Of a DNA stretch of 33,640 bases, positions 1-8,011 are shown piece after piece (the first letter of the stretch is position 1; each line of letters begins with the position of its first letter). The position numbers and the translations under genes are program-made. The stretch spans positions 1 through 33,640 of the forward strand of contig CAMJBT010000035.1 in assembly GCA_946403965.1 (NCBI GenBank). Direction: 5' to 3'. The stretch is from an uncultured Pseudobutyrivibrio sp. GTDB lineage: Bacteria; Bacillota; Clostridia; Lachnospirales; Lachnospiraceae. The notes under the pieces were generated by a model that had not been told where the DNA came from, did not search any database, and saw nothing but the letters and a program-made list of their open reading frames with translations.

Positions 1-75
1 AAAATAAAGCCCACCAATGTGAGCTTCATTATGTATCCTCATTTAATCTGTGAATAGTAACCCTTAAAAAGCCCT

Positions 76-101
76 AAAAAAGCCTTGGATTCCTCCAAGG
101 C
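76..101 (-). terminator. Intrinsic terminator of the AAA+ ATPase gene
   Basis: On the minus strand an 8-bp GC-rich stem (GCCTTGGA / TCCAAGGC) with a 4-nt loop is followed by a run of six T. It lies about 30 nt past the ATPase stop codon, which fits a Rho-independent terminator. Confidence 0.85.
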
Positions 102-133
102 AAAAGTAATTATTATTATCTTTCAAAAATTTT

Positions 134-1174
134 CTATGGATAAAGTTCAATAACCTCAGCAAATCTTGGAAGTGACAACTCCACTAAACCACGTCCTGCA
201 ACAGAGATGATTCCCTTTTTCAGAAGACGTTCCTTATATCTAGGAAAGCTTGTGTTGGATATTTGAAGCTTATCACATATTTCAGATACACTAGTAGCTC
301 CAGATCCAATAACTCTTACTAGATCTCTATCCTTCACAGACAAACCTTCCCAAATCTTCTTGTATACAAAGTCATCTAACAAATCATCTAACTTTGATAA
401 CATTTCATCCCATTGCATAGTATCATTATATTCATAGTAAAGCATACCTAATGCTTGAAATGCAAAAGCATACCCTTTTGTAATCAATGCCATTTTATGT
501 GCTTCTTCTGTTTCTAACTTGAAGATAGCTTTGTACTGTTTTGTAATCTGAAGAATGCTGAGAGGCTCCATATTTATCTTTGGAGTTCTAAGCAGAAATG
601 TAAGAGCTGGATCATTTTGAATAGCATAAATATTCTCATATAATCCAGTCATCAACAAATATATAGGATAATCCTTTCTTATGAATATCTGAAACTGGCT
701 AGCAAAAAATCTCATGTTCTCACTTGGCATTGCTTCATCTATTGTAATAAAAACTTTTTTATTTTTCTTTTTTAAGGAAGATAATATATTATCTATAATT
801 CCAACATTATCCTGAGTCTGTCCTGTTCCATTTATTCCAACTCCAACACCTGCTACTGATACACTGAATCCAGACTTTAATAAATTAGGGATTTTATTAC
901 ACTCACCATATAATCTCTGCGCAAAATCTGCAATTAAATCCTGTGTCGAGTTCAAATCAACAACAACCCATTCATCTCTTTCTGAAAAATAATTTGCAAT
1001 GGCTGTCATCAGTACAGTTTTTCCACTACCCCTGACACCTTCAATAAGATATGCCTGACTAATAGGATTATTGGCTTCAAAGGTGCTAACTATAGTATCT
1101 GTGTTTTCATATCTAGATATATATTCTCCTGGCTGCTTGCCAAATGTTAATGTAAATGGATTGTCTTTCTTCAT
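134..1174 (-). CDS. AAA+ ATPase with C-terminal winged-helix domain, function unknown
   Basis: This 346-residue protein is a P-loop ATPase. Seen directly: Walker A GVRGSGKT at residues 46-53, a Walker B-like VFITIDEA at 141-148, and a C-terminal segment (about 275-346) that reads as a helix-turn-helix (TSVSEICDKLQISNTSF followed by KERLLKKGIISVAGRG). The layout matches the archaeal-type/orphan ATPases with a DNA-binding tail that are common in Firmicutes; their role is mostly unknown. The ATG start is supported by GAGGT seven bases upstream, and a terminator follows the gene. The leader holds a 39-bp tandem repeat array, so the protein may bind its own upstream region; that is inference. No partner gene is nearby, since the neighbour is a divergent metabolic gene. 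The ATPase assignment is firm and the function is not. Confidence 0.85.
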   Translation of the reverse strand: MKKDNPFTLTFGKQPGEYISRYENTDTIVSTFEANNPISQAYLIEGVRGSGKTVLMTAIANYFSERDEWVVVDLNSTQDLIADFAQRLYGECNKIPNLLKSGFSVSVAGVGVGINGTGQTQDNVGIIDNILSSLKKKNKKVFITIDEAMPSENMRFFASQFQIFIRKDYPIYLLMTGLYENIYAIQNDPALTFLLRTPKINMEPLSILQITKQYKAIFKLETEEAHKMALITKGYAFAFQALGMLYYEYNDTMQWDEMLSKLDDLLDDFVYKKIWEGLSVKDRDLVRVIGSGATSVSEICDKLQISNTSFPRYKERLLKKGIISVAGRGLVELSLPRFAEVIELYP

Positions 1175-1204
1175 AATCTATACCTCACTATATGGATTAT
1201 TATC

Positions 1205-1346
1205 ATACAACACATATTTTATCATAATTCATCATAATTTGCACATTTTATCATAACCCATCATATTTCATCATAATTTGCATATTTCATCATAATCTAT
1301 CATATTACATCATAATTTGCATATTTCATCATAATCTATCATAATT
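1205..1346. repeat. 39-bp tandem repeat array upstream of the AAA+ ATPase
   Basis: Three units start at 1230, 1269 and 1308, exactly 39 bp apart, each beginning CATCATAATTTGCA. A partial, more diverged unit lies on the ATPase side (about 1205-1229). Within each unit the core ATCATAA recurs several times. The array begins about 30 bp from the ATPase start codon and ends just before a terminator hairpin. Its regular spacing resembles iterons or a multi-site operator; the function is inferred only. Confidence 0.8.
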
Positions 1347-1358
1347 TATCTCTAAATC

Positions 1359-1389
1359 AAAAAAGCTCTGAGATATATAATCCCAGAGC
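1359..1389 (-). terminator. Intrinsic terminator, probably the expression platform of a truncated riboswitch
   Basis: On the minus strand GCTCTGGGAT pairs with ATCTCAGAGC (one G-U pair) around a 5-nt loop and is followed by six T. No complete minus-strand gene lies just upstream. Its position about 45 nt after the FMN-riboswitch-like segment fits a riboswitch terminator. Confidence 0.75.
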
Positions 1390-1428
1390 AAAACTATTCT
1401 AAAATAAACCAGGTACATAAAAACTTTG

Positions 1429-1457
1429 CACCTATCATCTTCTTTCATCCAGACTAT
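1429..1457 (-). ncRNA. 3' end of an FMN riboswitch (RFN element), truncated
   Basis: Read on the minus strand, 1455-1437 is AGTCTGGATGAAAGAAGAT, which matches the highly conserved 3' end of RFN elements (the 3' strand of P1 and the segment before it), followed by GATAGGTGC. A terminator follows, as in real FMN riboswitches. The 5' half (the GGGCAGGGTGAAATTCCC-type segment) is absent; the aldo/keto reductase gene occupies that side. It is therefore probably a relic and not a working switch. The match is short, so chance similarity is possible. Confidence 0.5.
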
Positions 1458-1543
1458 ATATACTAACAGTATCTTAAAGCCAACGAATTATTCGCTATTT
1501 TTTCTCAATAAATGTATACTTATTATCAAAGGAGGATTTTCAA

Positions 1544-2581
1544 ATGAAGGAAATCATTTTAGGACGAACTGGCATAAAAGTTCCACAAAACGGTTTTGGA
1601 GCACTCCCAATACAGAGAGTGTCTATTGATGAAGCTGTTAAAATTCTCAGAAAAGCATATGATGGGGGAATGCGCTTTTTTGATACTGCACGAGCATACA
1701 GTGACAGTGAAATAAAACTAGGGGAAGCATTTGGCACTGGATATGTAAAACGAGAAGATATTGTTATTGCAACAAAGACTGCTGCTAAAACTCCTGAAGA
1801 TTTTTGGAATGACCTTAATACATCACTTACCAATTTAAAAACGGATTACATTGATATTTATCAGTTTCATATGATGCCTGAATGTTTCAAACCCGGTGAC
1901 GGTACTGATCTTTACGAATGTATGGAAGAAGCAAAACGCCAAGGAAAGATTCGACATATTGCAGGTACGGCCCACAAGCTTGGTGTAGCCAGGGATATCA
2001 TTGAATCAGGACTATATGATACTTTGCAATATCCAATGAGTTATTTGGCAACTGACAAAGAAATAGAGCTTATCAACCTCTGCAACCAACATTATATGGG
2101 CTTCATTGCTATGAAAGGTCTGGCTGGCGGACTTATCACAAATTCCACAGCTGCCATGGCCTTCATTTCTCAGTTTAATGGTGCTGTCCCTATTTGGGGT
2201 ATTCAACGAGAATCTGAGCTAGATGAATGGCTTGCTTTTATGGATAATACTCCATCTATGGATTCTGAAATAGAAGCTTTCATCCAAAAGGAGCGCAAAG
2301 AACTTATGGGTGAATTCTGTCGCGGCTGCGGTTACTGCATGCCATGTACAGTTGGCATTCAAATCAATCAATGTAACCGTATGTCATTGATGCTCAGGCG
2401 TGCGCCTAGCCAAAGCTGGCTTAATGAATACTGGCAGCAGGAAATGGAAAAAATTAACAACTGTGTGGATTGTGGAAAATGCATGACTCACTGTCCATAC
2501 GAGTTGAAGATTCCAACCCTTCTTAGAAAAAATCTCGAAGACTATCATGAAGTGCTGGCTGGAAACAGAAAAGTTCAATAA
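1544..2581 (+). CDS. Aldo/keto reductase with C-terminal 4Fe-4S ferredoxin domain
   Basis: 345 residues. The N-terminal two thirds are an aldo/keto reductase barrel with the catalytic tetrad visible as D47, Y52, K78 and H109. The C-terminus adds a ferredoxin-like module: a first cluster motif at C259, C262, C265 and C268, then C307-x2-C310-x2-C313-x3-C317-P. This combined architecture is a well-known family of putative oxidoreductases in anaerobes; the substrate is unknown, and NAD(P)H/ferredoxin redox chemistry is inferred. The start is set by a very strong AAAGGAGG eight bases upstream of ATG. The 3' end overlaps the convergent membrane-protein gene by 7 bp, and no terminator is visible after the stop. 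Confidence 0.92.
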   Translation: MKEIILGRTGIKVPQNGFGALPIQRVSIDEAVKILRKAYDGGMRFFDTARAYSDSEIKLGEAFGTGYVKREDIVIATKTAAKTPEDFWNDLNTSLTNLKTDYIDIYQFHMMPECFKPGDGTDLYECMEEAKRQGKIRHIAGTAHKLGVARDIIESGLYDTLQYPMSYLATDKEIELINLCNQHYMGFIAMKGLAGGLITNSTAAMAFISQFNGAVPIWGIQRESELDEWLAFMDNTPSMDSEIEAFIQKERKELMGEFCRGCGYCMPCTVGIQINQCNRMSLMLRRAPSQSWLNEYWQQEMEKINNCVDCGKCMTHCPYELKIPTLLRKNLEDYHEVLAGNRKVQ

Positions 2582-3177
2582 AATCGAGTCTTAACGCGAC
2601 AATAAATGCTGCACAGGATACCTTCAACCACATAAAATAGAAGTATTATTTTTCTCATGATTTCATATCGATAATAAATAGGATTATACGTCATCTCAAA
2701 TAAAGACTGAGAATCAAATTCTGGTACAGTCTTCACTACATATGATGTGACTATCAAGAAAAGAATAAACACTAACACCATAGCTACAATAAGAACAACA
2801 CCGCCCTTATTCAATTCATTGCCAAATAAGGCAATAAAAAACATAACGCTAACTAGACATAGCACTATCTGTAAAAAATAAACTGTATAAGTAGCTACAT
2901 CCATTTCTCTTCTTACCAAGAATGTTAATAGAAAGTACAAGCCACCTTCAACAATACTCCAGAATCCTGTAAATACTACTGACATTTTTGCTGCATGCTT
3001 TAAGTCCTGATTGTATAAATAATCTATTACAGCAAAAAGGATAATCCACAATACTACATCAACGACCGCTATACTATTAACGGTCTGCATTGCCATGTCT
3101 CCAAATGTACCAAACAACCCAAACAGCAATCCCTGAATAACAATAAGAATTTCAATAATTGGTAATTTTGTTTTCAT
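2575..3177 (-). CDS. Hypothetical multi-pass membrane protein
   Basis: 200 residues with about five or six hydrophobic segments (for example LPIIEILIVIQGLLFGLFG at the N-terminus and GGVVLIVAMVLVFILFLIV in the middle). No family is recognised. A GTG further upstream (3186) would add three residues, but the AGGAG of the leader then overlaps it; ATG at 3177 sits eight bases after AGGAG and is preferred. It is the last gene of a coupled three-gene set (3846 to 2575), and its 3' end overlaps the aldo/keto reductase by 7 bp. Confidence 0.7.
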   Translation of the reverse strand: MKTKLPIIEILIVIQGLLFGLFGTFGDMAMQTVNSIAVVDVVLWIILFAVIDYLYNQDLKHAAKMSVVFTGFWSIVEGGLYFLLTFLVRREMDVATYTVYFLQIVLCLVSVMFFIALFGNELNKGGVVLIVAMVLVFILFLIVTSYVVKTVPEFDSQSLFEMTYNPIYYRYEIMRKIILLFYVVEGILCSIYCRVKTRFY

Positions 3178-3188
3178 ACGCTCCACTC

Positions 3189-3461
3189 CTACAACTTCTT
3201 CAAAAATCCACTGATAAATTTATCAACACTTGAAAATTCCTTGGCAATACTCTTTATATTTTTTTGTTCCTGCATTATATCATTGATAATCAACTGGGTA
3301 ACTGCCTGCTCTTCTTCATACATCTTCAAGATGTTTTCACAAGCTGAAATAGTAGATGTATCATCAAGCTCAGTAAGTGGGTCATGCCATAAATAATCCG
3401 TTTTATCTTTTATCTTGTCCGCTTCTTCAGTAGCGGCACTAGCAACACTTTTCAATTCCAT
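3189..3461 (-). CDS. Hypothetical small helical protein
   Basis: About 90 residues, starting MELKSVASAATEEADKIKDK. The sequence is highly charged and predicted helical (for example ILKMYEEEQAVTQLIINDIM), with no signal peptide or membrane segment. The ATG at 3461 follows the stop codon of the previous gene by one base (TAAaATG), which indicates translational coupling; a TTG at 3491 could extend it by ten residues. Size and helicity loosely recall small WXG-like proteins, but no WXG motif or secretion gene is present, so no function is given. Confidence 0.6.
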   Translation of the reverse strand: MELKSVASAATEEADKIKDKTDYLWHDPLTELDDTSTISACENILKMYEEEQAVTQLIINDIMQEQKNIKSIAKEFSSVDKFISGFLKKL

Positions 3462-3462
3462 T

Positions 3463-3846
3463 TTACTTCCAACTATCCTTTTCTCTAACAACTCTAAATG
3501 TTGATGGTCGCTTCTTTAGATATCTAATTTTGACTTTACCATGGTTACGTCCACCAGCCTCATAATCCGCAATGTATCTAACATACTTTTTTCCGTCTAC
3601 TACATATTCTATCTGATAATCAGTATGTCGTTTTACACGTCTTAATTCCACCATTCGATTATATCCTTCTTTACCAACAGGCTCATCGTACCTTTCTTTT
3701 TTTCCGGTTAAACGGGCTGTGGTTACTGACCATCTTTTTTTGTCATTTCGAATATACGAAACATACCTAAGTCTTATCCCCAATAATAGTATGGGCAGCC
3801 ATATAATACTTGTTTCCAATATCCACTTTATATCACTTTTATCCAT
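3463..3846 (-). CDS. Hypothetical membrane-anchored protein, DUF3592-like
   Basis: 127 residues. An N-terminal membrane segment (about 9-26, WILETSIIWLPILLLGIRL) is followed by a soluble beta-rich part with Y-Q-I-E-Y-V-V-D-G-K-K-Y and V-K-I-R-Y-L-K-K, a pattern like DUF3592-type domains found in many membrane proteins of unknown role. The ATG has GGAGA just upstream. It heads a set of three genes of unknown function transcribed together; the next gene starts one base after its stop. A possible sigma-A promoter lies about 110 bp upstream. Confidence 0.65.
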   Translation of the reverse strand: MDKSDIKWILETSIIWLPILLLGIRLRYVSYIRNDKKRWSVTTARLTGKKERYDEPVGKEGYNRMVELRRVKRHTDYQIEYVVDGKKYVRYIADYEAGGRNHGKVKIRYLKKRPSTFRVVREKDSWK

Positions 3847-3955
3847 TTTATCTCCATCTATTCTAACGTTTTCATTAATAACTTTATATATTCCCTGATA
3901 CGGTGTAAGATTAGTGCTAGAAATTTAAGTGAAATATATCTATATGAATACTACC

Positions 3956-3984
3956 TATAAAAGAATTGCTGAAAATATTGTCAA
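3956..3984 (-). promoter_or_regulatory. Possible sigma-A promoter of the three-gene unknown cluster
   Basis: Minus strand TTGACA (perfect -35, 3979-3984), a 17-bp spacer, then TTTATA as a weak -10 (3956-3961). It lies upstream of the gene starting at 3846 with a leader of about 100 nt. The -10 is poor, so the call is tentative. Confidence 0.4.
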
Positions 3985-4040
3985 CGAATTCTAACAAATA
4001 GAATCCATTACGTCAACTACAATTCCATATAATTGCCTAC

Positions 4041-4073
4041 AAAAAAAATGACTACACAGCCAAGTGTAGTCAT
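4041..4073 (-). terminator. Intrinsic terminator of the AraC-family regulator gene
   Basis: Minus strand: a perfect 10-bp stem (ATGACTACAC / GTGTAGTCAT) with a 6-nt loop followed by eight T, a few bases past the stop codon of the AraC-type gene. Confidence 0.88.
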
Positions 4074-4079
4074 CTCATT

Positions 4080-4907
4080 TTAATTGTTTTTTCTATATTC
4101 ACTTGGAAGCATTCCATATTTATCTCTAAAGGCATTAGAAAAGGCCTTTGAGTTTGGAAATCCATTGCCGAGAGCGATATCCACAATCTGTCCGCCTGTT
4201 TCCTCAAGCTCGCGAACCGCGTGTTCAAGGCGGATGCCAAGGAGATAATCCTTGAAGTTGATTCCCGCATGCTTTTGGAACATACGAGAAAGATATGAAG
4301 GCGAATAGTTAAACTGGTCAGCCATCATCTCCAACGAAAGTGGCTCGGAATAATGATCCTTCATATATCTGGTAATGCTTGAAAGCTTCTTCAACTGCTT
4401 ATTACTCTTAACGATTTCTTCATTAACATTGAACTTACGATATTTAGTAACGAGAAGATATAAAAGCTCGTAGTAAAGGCTGAGAACCTGAAGCTTGTTT
4501 CCTTCTCCACCATTTGTATAAATAAGATGCATCTCGGTCAAGAGAATAAATACTCGATGATCGGATTCCCTATCACCGTGGGAAAACCAAATGAACTGAT
4601 CATCTGTAAAATATTCTGCAAAAGTATCCTGAGGTATCTGAAGCACCACTGTCTTGTTTGGGTTTGGTGCCACGATACTGTGAACCTCGTTACTGTTAAC
4701 AATTACAAATTCACCGTTGGTAAGCGGGAATTTCTTGTCGTGAAGAGTGAACTCCAGCTTTCCATTCCACACTGCAAAAATCTCGATTGAACGATGCCAA
4801 TGCTTTTCACGAATATAGTTGCCATTTGCTCCCTCAAATTCAAATAACTTGAAAGGAAGCCCCGCATCAGTGACAACGACTTCGTGTTGATAATCTTTTA
4901 AATCCAT
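4080..4907 (-). CDS. AraC-family transcriptional regulator
   Basis: 275 residues. The N-terminal half is a cupin-like sensing domain (about 15-150, including EKHWHRSIEIFAVWNGKLEF and GEFVIVNSNEVHSI). The C-terminal 100 residues contain the two AraC helix-turn-helices: SLEMMADQFNYSPSYLSRMFQ and then IVDIALGNGFPNSKAFSNAF, ending with the family signature DKYGMLPSEYR. AraC/XylS proteins of this layout usually sense a sugar or small ligand and activate transport or catabolic genes; no such genes are adjacent, so the target is unknown. The ATG follows GAGGTG by six bases, and a clear terminator follows the gene. Confidence 0.93.
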   Translation of the reverse strand: MDLKDYQHEVVVTDAGLPFKLFEFEGANGNYIREKHWHRSIEIFAVWNGKLEFTLHDKKFPLTNGEFVIVNSNEVHSIVAPNPNKTVVLQIPQDTFAEYFTDDQFIWFSHGDRESDHRVFILLTEMHLIYTNGGEGNKLQVLSLYYELLYLLVTKYRKFNVNEEIVKSNKQLKKLSSITRYMKDHYSEPLSLEMMADQFNYSPSYLSRMFQKHAGINFKDYLLGIRLEHAVRELEETGGQIVDIALGNGFPNSKAFSNAFRDKYGMLPSEYRKNN

Positions 4908-4923
4908 TTACTACACCTCATCA

Positions 4924-4939
4924 GTCAGCTTTAGCTGAC
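4924..4939. other. Short hairpin between the acetyltransferase and AraC genes
   Basis: A perfect 6-bp inverted repeat (GTCAGC / GCTGAC) with loop TTTA sits in the 53-bp gap. There is no T-run on either side, so it is not a typical terminator; it could be an operator or an mRNA-processing hairpin. Confidence 0.35.
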
Positions 4940-4960
4940 AGCTCCTCCTATTGGAAAAGC

Positions 4961-5707
4961 TTATATTTTCATAACATATCTACAGTCTCCATCCTCCTGC
5001 ATGTAAAGAAGGGTGAATCCCAATTTTTCTAAAAGGCCTCTGCTTGCAACATTATCTGGGTCACAACGAGCAATAAGACTATTTAATCCATACTCATGTT
5101 TTGCCAACCCTACAATTTCTGAACATACTTCATAAGCAAGCCCCTGCCCCCATCTGTCTGAAGCAATACAAAATCCCAATTCCGCCTGGCCTGCATCCTG
5201 ACATGTTTCTCGAACTTCTATGCCAGCTCTGCCGATTAATTCTCCCGTTATTTTATCATAAATCAACCACATTCCAAAATCATAAAGTTTATAAATATAT
5301 TGAATGTAATTAACTTCATACTCTTTTTCTTTTTCGTATGAGAATAGTGGCTCCATATATTCAGTCATCTTTGGCTTTGCGTATAGTGCAAACAAATCAT
5401 CAAGGTCAGCTATAGCAAACTCCCTTATTAGAGTGCGCCTGGTTTCAGCTATATCCCAAGGAATATCCATACATCGACGATATATTCTTTCTAAGACATA
5501 ATCATCTACTTCATCCTCATCAATAAGAACATAATCACACTTAAGTTGTGAAGCACATCCATTTTCAAGAGCCGCTACTGGCTGCCCTTTTCTTTTGCAC
5601 TCATCAATAACAGCCTGACTATCAGAGAGAACCAATGTCCCCTCCTCATAGTCAGGCTGTAATTCTTTTATATTATGAACTTTAACAACATTCTTAAGAT
5701 AGTTCAC
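4961..5707 (-). CDS. GNAT-family N-acetyltransferase with an N-terminal extra domain
   Basis: 248 residues from a GTG start. The C-terminal ~165 residues are a RimJ/RimL-like GNAT domain: LIREFAIADLDDLFALY, GELIGRAGIEV, ELGFCIASDRWGQGLAYEV (acetyl-CoA loop region) and NVASRGLLEKLGFTL. The first ~85 residues (VLSDSQAVIDECKRKGQPV through YRRCMDIPWDIAE) resemble the short HAD-like extension seen in some Firmicute GNATs. An ATG at 5728 exists, but GTG at 5707 is preferred: it is preceded by GAAGGGA and starts one base after the stop of the upstream metallopeptidase, so the two are translationally coupled. The substrate is unknown. Confidence 0.85.
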   Translation of the reverse strand: MNYLKNVVKVHNIKELQPDYEEGTLVLSDSQAVIDECKRKGQPVAALENGCASQLKCDYVLIDEDEVDDYVLERIYRRCMDIPWDIAETRRTLIREFAIADLDDLFALYAKPKMTEYMEPLFSYEKEKEYEVNYIQYIYKLYDFGMWLIYDKITGELIGRAGIEVRETCQDAGQAELGFCIASDRWGQGLAYEVCSEIVGLAKHEYGLNSLIARCDPDNVASRGLLEKLGFTLLYMQEDGDCRYVMKI

Positions 5708-5708
5708 A

Positions 5709-6410
5709 CTAGTCCCTTCTTCTTCCATTTACAATCATCACTAATCTGAGAAGCTGAAGAATTGTTGTAAATAATGCAGCCACATATGTCATTGCCGCAG
5801 CTTTCAAAACCTTTGTAGCTCCTCGATGCTCATCACCCTCGAGTATGTTATCCTGCTCAAGAATTCTAAGTGCTCGTGCACTTGCATCAAATTCAACAGG
5901 AAGTGTTATGAGCTGGAAAACAACCACAAATGTAAAAAGAAAAATTCCTACTTGTGCTATTGGTGTAGATCCAATAAAAAGACCAACCAAAATAACTGGC
6001 CATGAAATCCATGAACCAATATTTGCAAGTGGTACAGATGCAGCACGAAGCTTCAATGGAGCATATCCTTCCTGGTGCTGAATTGCATGTCCACACTCAT
6101 GTGCCGCAACACCAAGGGCTGCCACACTTGTGCGTCCATAAACAGAATCTGAAAGTCTAAGTACCTTTTCATTAGGAGAATAATGATCTGTAAGATTTCC
6201 TCTGACTCTTTCAATTCTCACATCATATATACCTGCAGCATGCAAAATATGCTCTGCCACTTGATTTGATGTGAATCCTCTATAGTTCATCATCTTGTTA
6301 TACTTATTGAATGTTCCCCTAACATTGAGAGAAGCTATACCGCTTATAATAGCTCCTATAATTACAAAAATTATTGTCCAATCATAGCCATAACCATATC
6401 CGTAATACAT
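5709..6410 (-). CDS. Membrane zinc metallopeptidase, YugP family
   Basis: 233 residues. HECGH at residues 104-108 is the HExxH zinc site, followed by AIQHQEGYAPLKLR, matching the YugP-type neutral zinc metallopeptidase family (PF04298). There is an N-terminal membrane segment (TIIFVIIGAIISGIASL) and further hydrophobic stretches near 129-170 and at the C-terminus, so the enzyme is integral to the membrane; the physiological substrate is not known for the family. AGGAGG lies six bases before ATG. The gene is coupled to the GNAT gene. Confidence 0.9.
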   Translation of the reverse strand: MYYGYGYGYDWTIIFVIIGAIISGIASLNVRGTFNKYNKMMNYRGFTSNQVAEHILHAAGIYDVRIERVRGNLTDHYSPNEKVLRLSDSVYGRTSVAALGVAAHECGHAIQHQEGYAPLKLRAASVPLANIGSWISWPVILVGLFIGSTPIAQVGIFLFTFVVVFQLITLPVEFDASARALRILEQDNILEGDEHRGATKVLKAAAMTYVAALFTTILQLLRLVMIVNGRRRD

Positions 6411-6511
6411 GGCCTACCTCCTATACTTCATTAAACTTAAACTAGTATAAGTATAAATCTATTATGATTGGATTACTAATAAAAAAATATTAAAGTTTTA
6501 TAAAATCACAT

Positions 6512-7726
6512 TTACGAAACATCAATCCTACATGACATATTATAAACTTTTCCGTTTGATTTTTTCATTTTAACAGATAGTGTTGCAGTTCCCTTTCCTG
6601 TGGCAGTTATTATTCCTTTTGAATCTACAGTGAAAACACCTGCATTGGAAGATTTGTAGGTAACAGTATATTCCTTGTCGGTACTGTTTAAATACTCCAT
6701 ATTAATAGCAGTCTGAGCAGTTCCACCTGTACTCAGTGATATAGAAGAATCATCTGGCAGCATTATATTTCCTACGTTGGTGCCATTATTAGCATAACTT
6801 TTCTTTGCTGTTGTTTTTTTTGCAGTTGTCTCTGTGGTAGCTTTAGTCTGTGTAGCTGTAGCCTGGGTATTTTCAGTATTTTTTGTTGTTGCAGTATCCT
6901 TGCTTGTAGTATCAGAGCTAGTGCTTGATTTAATTTCTTCAGTAGGTTTGGTTTCCTCTTCTGTCTGTCCCAGTTTTACATACATTGCTGGACGAATTGA
7001 ATCTCCACCATAATAATAATTTCTATAAATAAGCTTATCCGAATCCTTTACAAATAACCCTTGAACAGGATCATCATGAGAGTTTGTTCTAAGGGGCCAG
7101 AAACCAAATGAATCCACTGTTTTGATATTATCCCTAAACTCTCTGAATTCATCAGCTGACAGGAAAAAGATATTATCGCTTGTAGTGGTCTGAGTATTGT
7201 AAATATATGTGCTTAAAGGATTCTTTGCTTTTCCCTCCAAGAAGGATGCATCCAGTTTTTTATCATGATAATAATTCAAAAGACTATTCTGTCCTTCTTT
7301 TTCACTAAGTGTGGTCTTTACAATCATAGCCTTTTCGTCAGCCGTGAAGCTTTGGTTGTAAAAGATTTCATTACACCAGCCTCTCCAGAAATTATCCGAC
7401 CAACGTACATAGCCAGCCGTAGTTCCAGATGTTGTATAAAGGTTGCTTATAGCCTTTCTATAATTTGTAATTGAAATTGTTGAAATAGACTTTCGGGCAA
7501 CTACAAAGGCAGTTTTTGTTTTATCATCATATTTTACGATAGTCCAATTTAAGAGAAAGCCATCCAGTTTTCCAATTGTAATATCATCTCCCACTGCATA
7601 TACTGCATCTTTATTCTTGCTTGACTTTGCTTCAACAGGAAGTGGATTACACAACAAAATCAGGCCTGACAAAATAGCCATGCTGCACGCAAATAATCGT
7701 TTTAAAATATTCATATGTTTTTTCAT
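6512..7726 (-). CDS. Secreted or surface protein with DUF6273-like and bacterial Ig-like domains
   Basis: 404 residues. The N-terminus is a signal peptide (basic start, hydrophobic core LFACSMAILSGLILLC, possible cleavage after VEA). Residues about 45-255 resemble DUF6273 (GFWPLRTNSHDDP, then SIRPAMYVKLG). A Thr/Lys-rich linker (about 258-312) with TTAKKTTAKK separates it from a C-terminal Big_2-like Ig domain (TVTYKSSNAGVFTVDSKGIITATGKGTATLSVKMK). No LPXTG anchor is visible. The role is probably extracellular; function unknown. ATG at 7726 has AGGAG nine bases upstream; a second in-frame ATG four codons later is less well placed. No terminator is evident. Confidence 0.82.
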   Translation of the reverse strand: MKKHMNILKRLFACSMAILSGLILLCNPLPVEAKSSKNKDAVYAVGDDITIGKLDGFLLNWTIVKYDDKTKTAFVVARKSISTISITNYRKAISNLYTTSGTTAGYVRWSDNFWRGWCNEIFYNQSFTADEKAMIVKTTLSEKEGQNSLLNYYHDKKLDASFLEGKAKNPLSTYIYNTQTTTSDNIFFLSADEFREFRDNIKTVDSFGFWPLRTNSHDDPVQGLFVKDSDKLIYRNYYYGGDSIRPAMYVKLGQTEEETKPTEEIKSSTSSDTTSKDTATTKNTENTQATATQTKATTETTAKKTTAKKSYANNGTNVGNIMLPDDSSISLSTGGTAQTAINMEYLNSTDKEYTVTYKSSNAGVFTVDSKGIITATGKGTATLSVKMKKSNGKVYNMSCRIDVS

Positions 7727-7950
7727 CTCAAAATGCTCCTATTTTTCTTTTCAACGAACCATTTTCTCCCCATTGTCATTGATGTTAATTTGATATATTT
7801 CTAAATACATACAGTTTCATTTCTCATATCGGCTGATTTGCTTTTGAATTTATAGTTAATAATTTACAAATTTCTTTTCTTAATTTTTTCTATTGCTCCA
7901 CACACATTTAACAGATAAAAAAATACTATCCAGATTATTGTCTTTGGCAA

Positions 7951-7979
7951 TTGTAAAATTGAATTGCACTTGATATACT
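7951..7979 (+). promoter_or_regulatory. Extended -10 sigma-A promoter of the HExxH protein gene
   Basis: TTGTAA (7951-7956), a 17-bp spacer, then TGaTATACT (extended -10; -10 hexamer 7974-7979). Predicted start is near 7986, with AAGGAG at 8000 and ATG at 8012. This placement argues against translation starting at an upstream in-frame ATG at 7964, which would lie inside the promoter. Confidence 0.7.
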
Positions 7980-8011
7980 ATAAAAAGTTTTTCATTTTTA
8001 AGGAGTTTTAC

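Noticed and set aside
1429..1543. Complete FMN riboswitch controlling the aldo/keto reductase
   Set aside because: The conserved segment is on the opposite strand and the 5' aptamer half is missing.
3189..3461. Type VII secretion WXG protein
   Set aside because: Size and helicity fit loosely, but there is no WXG motif and no EssC or LXG gene nearby.
7964..8011. Longer N-terminus of the HExxH protein
   Set aside because: This start lies inside the predicted promoter and lacks a ribosome site; ATG at 8012 has AAGGAG.
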